This document shows, one piece after another, positions 1 to 3,470 of a DNA stretch of 5,935 nucleotides. The number at the start of each line of letters is the position of its first letter. Positions within the stretch are counted from its first letter, which is position 1. The notes beneath the pieces were generated by a model. The model did no database searches, was not told the origin of the DNA, and saw only the letters and a list, made by a program, of their open reading frames with translations. Origin of the DNA: Ferruginibacter sp. (GTDB lineage: Bacteria; Bacteroidota; Bacteroidia; Chitinophagales; Chitinophagaceae); the NCBI GenBank assembly GCA_025362765.1, contig JANYFI010000184.1, positions 1 through 5,935 on the forward strand, given 5' to 3'. The translations under genes and the position numbers were made by a program.

Positions 1-344
1 TCGATGGGTTTATAGCCAATAGCGGTAATTTTTAATTTGTAGGTGGCCATTACAGGGAGGTTTTCCAAACTAAACTCCCCTTTTTTAGTAGTGAGCATAC
101 CGGATATCATTACATCCTTTCTTTTTTTAGTGATGGTATCAAACTTGTTTTGAATCAGTTGAATACTGGCTGCATCCACTGGTTTGTTGCTGGTTGAGTC
201 AACTATTTTTCCATAAAAATGACCCATATTCATATTTTGTCCGCCGCCACGGTTTCCTGCTCCGGGATACTGACCAAAAGCTATGGAAGAAAAAAGTAAG
301 GCAAGCGCCAAAGAAAAAAGTGTGTTGCAATGTTTGCTCGTCAT
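1..344 (-). CDS. Outer-membrane beta-barrel / TonB-receptor-like protein, N-terminal part (runs off left edge)
   Basis: The first 114 codons of a minus-strand gene are visible; the C-terminus lies outside the window. The protein starts MTSKHCNTLFSLALALLFSS and continues IAFGQ, a typical Sec signal peptide (short polar start, hydrophobic core, small residues before the probable cleavage near residues 24-25). A Gly/Asn-rich linker follows (about 26-41), then a carboxypeptidase-regulatory-like Ig fold (about 42-114) with the hallmarks FYGKIVDSTSNKPVDAASI, KGEFSLENLP and LKITAIGY. In Bacteroidota this arrangement heads large outer-membrane proteins of the TonB-dependent receptor / outer membrane beta-barrel (OMP_b-brl_3-like) group, so a barrel of several hundred residues is expected off the edge. 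The ATG at 342-344 is chosen because the signal peptide begins directly there. Substrate is unknown. The domain call is solid; assignment to a receptor rather than another barrel protein is inference. Confidence 0.8.
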   Translation of the reverse strand, partial: MTSKHCNTLFSLALALLFSSIAFGQYPGAGNRGGGQNMNMGHFYGKIVDSTSNKPVDAASIQLIQNKFDTITKKRKDVMISGMLTTKKGEFSLENLPVMATYKLKITAIGYKPI

Positions 345-372
345 GGTAATTGAATTATTTATTTAATGGGCG

Positions 373-406
373 CAAAGGTCTCCTGTAAATGATTAGAAAA
401 GCGAAA
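373..406 (-). promoter_or_regulatory. Candidate Bacteroidota-type promoter for the beta-barrel gene (weak)
   Basis: Read on the minus strand, GACCTTTG (380 to 373) differs from the TAnnTTTG -7 consensus only at its first base. TTTCG (406 to 402) lies 21 nt upstream as a poor -33 element. The inferred transcription start would leave a leader of about 20 nt before the ATG at 344. The gene could instead be read through from the DUF445 gene, which ends 112 nt upstream with no visible terminator hairpin between them. Both elements are imperfect, so this is only a candidate. Confidence 0.25.
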
Positions 407-456
407 GATTTGATGAGTGGTAACAGTTAAGTCAGGCTATTGTTTTATGATCTGTT

Positions 457-1065
457 TTATCTTGTAAAAAAAGTGACGGCCACTTCTATCAGTCCAATCA
501 GCAGTCCAAAAAAGGCACCGATAAATTCAAGGAACTTGAATTCTTTTTTGGTGATTTGGTTTAAGATATCCTCCAGCTTTTCTGAAGAAAAATTAGCGAC
601 TTTTTCTGTAACTATTTTTTCAAGGTCCAGGTCTTTTTCCAATTTGCCCATATAACTTTTCATCAAAACCGGAAACAGGGTTTCCAACTCAACTAAAAAA
701 GCCTCCTTTAACTGAACGATTGTTTTTTCACCAATCAGCATAAATAACATGGGGAAAACATCTTTTAGCTTGTTGCGTAAAAAATGATCAATGTGCTGTT
801 CAATATCCGGTCGTAGCTTTTGCAGGTTTTCGGGGTTGGTAACTTTTTGTTCTATTTCATCAAAAGACAATAGCTCTTTTCCAACCACCTGCCCAAGTTT
901 TTCTGCAATAAGGCGTTGATTTTTCGGGAAAATGCCCTGTATAGTAATACCCAAAATTTTAAACGGCTTCCGGGGGTGAAAAAGCATTTTAATAGCGATC
1001 CAGGTGGTAACCCAACCCGTAAATGTAGAGAGCAAAATACTGATAATACTTCCGGTAAGATTCAT
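457..1065 (-). CDS. DUF445 family membrane protein
   Basis: A complete 202-residue protein of the DUF445 (YheB-like) family, whose biochemical role is not established. The family signature is clear: GWVTTWIAIKMLFHPRKP at 17-34, followed by KILGITIQGIFPKNQ and RLIAEKLGQVVGKELL (36-66). The N-terminus is a membrane segment (about 5-28). The middle (about 67-170) is charged and helical, probably coiled coil, and the end carries a second hydrophobic segment (about 177-200, FLEFIGAFFGLLIGLIEVAV). The likely form is an inner-membrane protein with both ends in the bilayer. At about 200 residues it matches the short form seen in Bacteroidota rather than the roughly 400-residue proteins of other phyla. 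The ATG at 1063-1065 is used because the conserved hydrophobic start begins there. No clear promoter was found in the 1066-1230 stretch; TAAGTTTC on the minus strand (1130 to 1123) is the nearest to a -7 element but lacks a good -33. Confidence 0.9.
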   Translation of the reverse strand: MNLTGSIISILLSTFTGWVTTWIAIKMLFHPRKPFKILGITIQGIFPKNQRLIAEKLGQVVGKELLSFDEIEQKVTNPENLQKLRPDIEQHIDHFLRNKLKDVFPMLFMLIGEKTIVQLKEAFLVELETLFPVLMKSYMGKLEKDLDLEKIVTEKVANFSSEKLEDILNQITKKEFKFLEFIGAFFGLLIGLIEVAVTFFTR

Positions 1066-1235
1066 ATAAAAATTTAGAGTGGCAAAGAAACGCCAATAAT
1101 AAACAACAACAGTTATTTTGCGGAAACTTATCAGGCAAAAAAAGGTGAAATAATGTGCCAGTATATGTTTTATGTTATGATAAGATTGTGAATAATGGTG
1201 TTATGTAAAAAAATACTTGTTTCTATAAATGTAAT

Positions 1236-1266
1236 TTTGAAGTAGCAAGCTTTTTTACTATTTTTG
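1236..1266 (+). promoter_or_regulatory. Bacteroidota sigma-A promoter of the tRNA-His gene
   Basis: TTTG at 1236-1239 (-33 element) and TATTTTTG at 1259-1266 (-7 element, exact match to TAnnTTTG) are separated by 19 nt, the arrangement known for the primary sigma factor of Bacteroidota. The expected transcription start is about 1272-1275, giving a leader of roughly ten bases before the tRNA. A second TAnnTTTG match (TAATTTTG, 1232-1239) overlaps the -33 element but has no suitably spaced partner. Confidence 0.75.
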
Positions 1267-1283
1267 CCGTCCAATAAAAAACG

Positions 1284-1357
1284 GTAGTCGTAGCTCAGTT
1301 GGTTAGAGCATCAGATTGTGATTCTGAGGGTCGGGGGTTCGAGCCCCCTCGATTACC
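1284..1357 (+). tRNA. tRNA-His (anticodon GTG)
   Basis: A complete cloverleaf can be folded by hand. The acceptor stem GTAGTCG (1284-1290) pairs with CGATTAC (1350-1356) with one G-U. T8 and A9 are followed by the D stem GCTC/GAGC with loop AGTTGGTTA. The anticodon stem TCAGA/TCTGA encloses loop TTGTGAT, with anticodon GTG at 1318-1320. The variable region is GGGTC, and the T arm is GGGGG-TTCGAGC-CCCCT. The genomic G at 1283 is the extra G(-1) of histidine tRNAs and faces discriminator C73 at 1357; together with the GTG anticodon this fixes histidine identity. Only CA follows C73, so a full CCA is not encoded and must be added by nucleotidyltransferase. The gene is a single-tRNA unit with its own promoter and terminator. 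Confidence 0.97.
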
Positions 1358-1373
1358 CATATTTTTAAAATAC

Positions 1374-1407
1374 AAAGCCCGCTTTTACAGTGGGTTTTTT
1401 GTTTTTA
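1374..1407 (+). terminator. Rho-independent terminator after tRNA-His
   Basis: AAAGCCCGC (1374-1382) pairs with GTGGGTTTT (1390-1398) across a seven-base loop, a nine-pair stem with two G-U wobbles. It runs into a T-rich tract (1395-1407, interrupted by one G). It begins 17 nt after the tRNA 3' end. On the opposite strand the wobbles become C-A mismatches, so it should act mainly in the plus direction. Confidence 0.85.
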
Positions 1408-1531
1408 TTTATTTGTTGGTTTAGTTAAGGATTGTACTTGTAAATGCAACTGCCTCTTATTTTAAACGGTACTATCTTATAGCCTGGTTAAACTGAATCT
1501 TATTTAAGCAATTCCGGCTGTCATTGAAAAC

Positions 1532-1612
1532 TTAACGTAATAATATTGCCTGCCATCTTCCATCAGGTGGGACCTGCCGGGCAGTGGATTTATTAAAAAA
1601 ATCTTGTATCAT
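1532..1612 (-). CDS. Possible small ORF, 26 residues, unknown function
   Basis: A minus-strand ATG at 1610-1612 opens a frame of 26 codons ending in TAA at 1532-1534. The peptide begins MIQDFFNKSTARQVPPDGRW and ends QAILLR. I do not recognise it. It has no membrane segment or signal peptide, and its composition (D, R, Q, W, PPDG) looks more like a folded-protein fragment than a random A/T-rich translation. The central part coincides with the only G/C-rich island in this intergenic stretch. A promoter-like pair lies upstream on the same strand: TTTTG (1673 to 1669), 18 nt, TATTTTTA (1650 to 1643), one base off the -7 consensus. It may be a real small protein, the remnant of a decayed gene, or chance; palindromes at the DNA level also partly constrain the codons. 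Confidence 0.25.
   Translation of the reverse strand: MIQDFFNKSTARQVPPDGRWQAILLR
1564..1584. repeat. Two overlapping G/C-rich palindromes
   Basis: CAGGT-GGG-ACCTG (1564-1576) and CTGCC-G-GGCAG (1574-1584) are both perfect inverted repeats and share three bases, so only one can form a hairpin at a time. They stand out against the A/T-rich surroundings. Possible readings are a protein-binding site, an alternative RNA hairpin pair, or a by-product of the small frame that covers them. Confidence 0.5.
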
Positions 1613-1771
1613 GAGTTTCAGTAGTTAACTATAAATTGTCGCTAAAAATACCCTAAAGTTCCTGTTCCCAAAAGTCAAATACAATATAAGTTGTGGCGGA
1701 ATTAAGTCACGGTTTATCCTGAATAAAATTATTCTTGTCGCTTTTTCGCATTGCCAAGGGGTGAACGCCAC

Positions 1772-1795
1772 TGCATAATGCCGGTAGCATGTGCA
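1772..1795. repeat. Imperfect inverted repeat
   Basis: TGCATAATGC (1772-1781) and GCATGTGCA (1787-1795) face each other across five bases. They give two four-pair stems (ATGC/GCAT and TGCA/TGCA) separated by a small asymmetric bulge. No T-tract follows, so it is not a terminator. Function unknown. Confidence 0.35.
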
Positions 1796-1821
1796 TTTAG
1801 GCAGTAGGGCAAAGGTGAGGA

Positions 1822-1835
1822 GCTATTTTAATAGC
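1822..1835. repeat. Perfect A/T-rich palindrome
   Basis: GCTATT-TT-AATAGC is a six-pair perfect inverted repeat with a two-base centre. It is followed by AGCGAT (1843-1848), which could also pair with ATCGCT at 1881-1886. It could be an operator-type site; in DNA this rich in A and T a chance origin is quite possible. Confidence 0.35.
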
Positions 1836-2242
1836 GTTAAAAAGCGATAGGCTAACACTTTTTGAAGGCAGGTAAACTGGATCGCTATAACAAAAATGTT
1901 CTTTTTATTAAAAGTGATTTTTTAATGTTCGGTAATCTTAACTTTAGTAATAGCAACAATAGGGATAACTTGAACGCCATGTAGGTACAGGATGGTTATC
2001 TCACTTGTTAATGATATTTTTATAAATTGATTGTGTTGCGCTTCTCTTCAATAGAAAGACCGCATAGCTTCATTGCCATATAATTAAAAAAAAAGCTTAA
2101 TAATATATCCGAAAAATTAAAGTACTGACTGCAAAAATTCACTCTTTTCGTGCAGCGTAATTTTAATTGAAATAATATAGTAATGAGATAGTAGTATGTT
2201 TTAATGGGGATGCAAATAAGTGTTTATGTTTAAAAACGATCA

Positions 2243-3388
2243 ATGAAGAAGGGTATTCAATTTATTACAGGTATTTGTATTATTGTTTCATTGTTGTCTT
2301 TTAAGGGCGTTGCCCAGTTAAGATTCAGGCAGCAGATGATTGCCGCGGAAAGCGCAGAATCCGTGGGCGTATTTGATGTAAATGGAGATCATGTACCCGA
2401 TATTGTATCTGGTAGTTACTGGTATGAAGGACCGTTGTTTTTAAACCGGCACCTGATTGGGCAGGTGACTCGTGTGAATGAATATTTTGATGATTTTTCA
2501 ACGATCCCCCTGGATGTAAATGGCGATGGCAAAATAGATTTTATTACAGGCGCCTGGTTTGGTAAAACCTTGCAATGGCGGGAAAATCCTGGAACGGATG
2601 CGGAATGGCCGCTACATGATATTGCTGTAACCGGAAATATAGAATGTACCCGTGCCTGGGATGTAGATGGAGATGGCTTTGACGAAATTGTACCCAACAC
2701 GCCAGGCGGCCCATTAATTTATTATACTCTTAAAAGAGATAAAAATAATAAAGCTACGGGTGAGTTTACTGCCACACAGGTGGCGCAAAAGCATGGGCAC
2801 GGCCTTGGATTTGGAGATATTAACGGAGATGGGCGTGGTGATTTTATTGTGTCGAATGGCTGGATAGAAGCTCCGGATGACCGGACGCATACACCCTGGA
2901 AGTTTCACAACGATTTTAATTTAAATGAAGATGCAAGTGTTCCGATAATTGTTGCAGATGTGAACTTAGATGGCTTAAAAGATCTGATTGTTGGTCATGG
3001 TCATTCGTACGGCCTTGATTGGTACGAGCAAAAAAGGGATGGCGAAAACATTAAATTTATTAAACATCCCATTGATCCTTTTCATTCGCAATACCACACC
3101 ATGGAATGGGTAGACATTGACAATGACGGTAAAATGGAGTTAATTACCGGAAAGCGTTATCGTGCCCATAACGGCAATGATCCCGGCACGAATGATCCTA
3201 TGGAATTGTGTTATTTTAAATGGAATGGCGAATCATTTACAAAAAATGTAATTAGCAGTGGCGCATTCGGAAAAGGTAAAGGTACAGGCATCTATTTTTC
3301 AGTTACAGATTTACACAACACCGGCAGAAAGGATATTATAGTAGCAGGTAAAGATGGGTTGTATGTTTTTTTTAATGAGGCGCCATAG
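2243..3388 (+). CDS. Secreted FG-GAP/VCBS-repeat seven-bladed beta-propeller protein
   Basis: A complete 381-residue exported protein. The start MKKGIQFITGICIIVSLLSF plus KGVAQ is a Sec signal peptide, cleaved near residues 24-25; there is no lipobox Cys. The mature part holds seven Asp-rich loops of the FG-GAP/VCBS type at 45-53, 91-99, 140-148, 192-200, 239-247, 291-299 and 356-364 (DVNGDHVPD, DVNGDGKID, DVDGDGFDE, DINGDGRGD, DVNLDGLKD, DIDNDGKME, DLHNTGRKD). Spacing is 46-65 residues, which predicts one seven-bladed propeller with calcium in most loops; the last loop is degenerate. No separate catalytic domain or sorting tail is present, so the propeller is the whole protein. Histidine-rich stretches (HGHG at 184-187, HGHS at 252-255, HSQYH at 281-285, H309) lie near several loops. 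It sits 82 bp before the haem-containing dehydrogenase-like lipoprotein and probably shares its pathway. Carbohydrate binding or lyase activity is possible but not shown. Confidence 0.9.
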   Translation: MKKGIQFITGICIIVSLLSFKGVAQLRFRQQMIAAESAESVGVFDVNGDHVPDIVSGSYWYEGPLFLNRHLIGQVTRVNEYFDDFSTIPLDVNGDGKIDFITGAWFGKTLQWRENPGTDAEWPLHDIAVTGNIECTRAWDVDGDGFDEIVPNTPGGPLIYYTLKRDKNNKATGEFTATQVAQKHGHGLGFGDINGDGRGDFIVSNGWIEAPDDRTHTPWKFHNDFNLNEDASVPIIVADVNLDGLKDLIVGHGHSYGLDWYEQKRDGENIKFIKHPIDPFHSQYHTMEWVDIDNDGKMELITGKRYRAHNGNDPGTNDPMELCYFKWNGESFTKNVISSGAFGKGKGTGIYFSVTDLHNTGRKDIIVAGKDGLYVFFNEAP

Positions 3389-3414
3389 ATGATCTGCCTG
3401 GCGTATTGTTTTTT
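3381..3414 (+). terminator. Weak terminator-like hairpin at the end of the propeller gene
   Basis: CGCCA (3381-3385) pairs with TGGCG (3399-3403) around a 13-base loop that contains the TAG stop codon (3386-3388). A run of six T (3409-3414) follows after five bases. The five-pair stem is short and the T-run is displaced, so only partial termination is likely. Because the 5' arm is inside the coding sequence, ribosomes finishing the gene would disrupt it. It may tune expression of the downstream gene or be inert. Confidence 0.35.
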
Positions 3415-3470
3415 GTTTAAAATGTAGAATAGTCAATTTATTATATCACCGGTTAATTTAATTATCAAAA

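Larger units (their letters stand above)
1408..2242. other. Long A/T-rich intergenic region without a convincing gene
   Basis: About 835 bp between the tRNA terminator and the propeller gene. No reading frame in any of the six frames resembles a known protein, and stop codons are frequent throughout. What can be seen is a locally G/C-rich island at about 1548-1590 with two overlapping palindromes and a 26-codon minus-strand frame, a hairpin-forming repeat at 1772-1795, a perfect A/T-rich palindrome at 1822-1835, and an A-tract of nine at 2086-2094. No well-spaced TTTG / TAnnTTTG promoter was found before the gene at 2243; TATGTTTT at 2195-2202 is the nearest -7-like element. The region must contain the promoter of that gene and could hold an unrecognised small RNA or decayed sequence. 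Confidence 0.6.

Noticed and set aside
440..655. Plus-strand frame of 71 codons
   Set aside because: It lies antisense inside the well-supported DUF445 gene, has no domain resemblance and is Ser/Phe-rich as expected of an antisense shadow.
1357..1360. Encoded CCA end of tRNA-His
   Set aside because: The first C after the acceptor stem is discriminator base 73 opposite G(-1), leaving only CA, so a complete CCA is not encoded.
1885..1980. Minus-strand 31-codon frame starting MAFKLSLLLLLLKLRL
   Set aside because: It looks signal-peptide-like, but the Leu run comes from low-complexity A/T-rich DNA, and no promoter or conserved feature accompanies it.
2195..2232. TATGTTTT (2195-2202) and TATGTTTA (2225-2232) as promoters of the gene at 2243
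   Set aside because: Neither has a TTTG at 17-23 nt upstream, both miss the last consensus base, and the second lies only ten bases before the ATG.
2416..2908. Two minus-strand frames (94 and 64 codons) across the FG-GAP gene
   Set aside because: They are antisense to the repeated Asp-rich loops of a convincing coding sequence and show no recognisable protein features.
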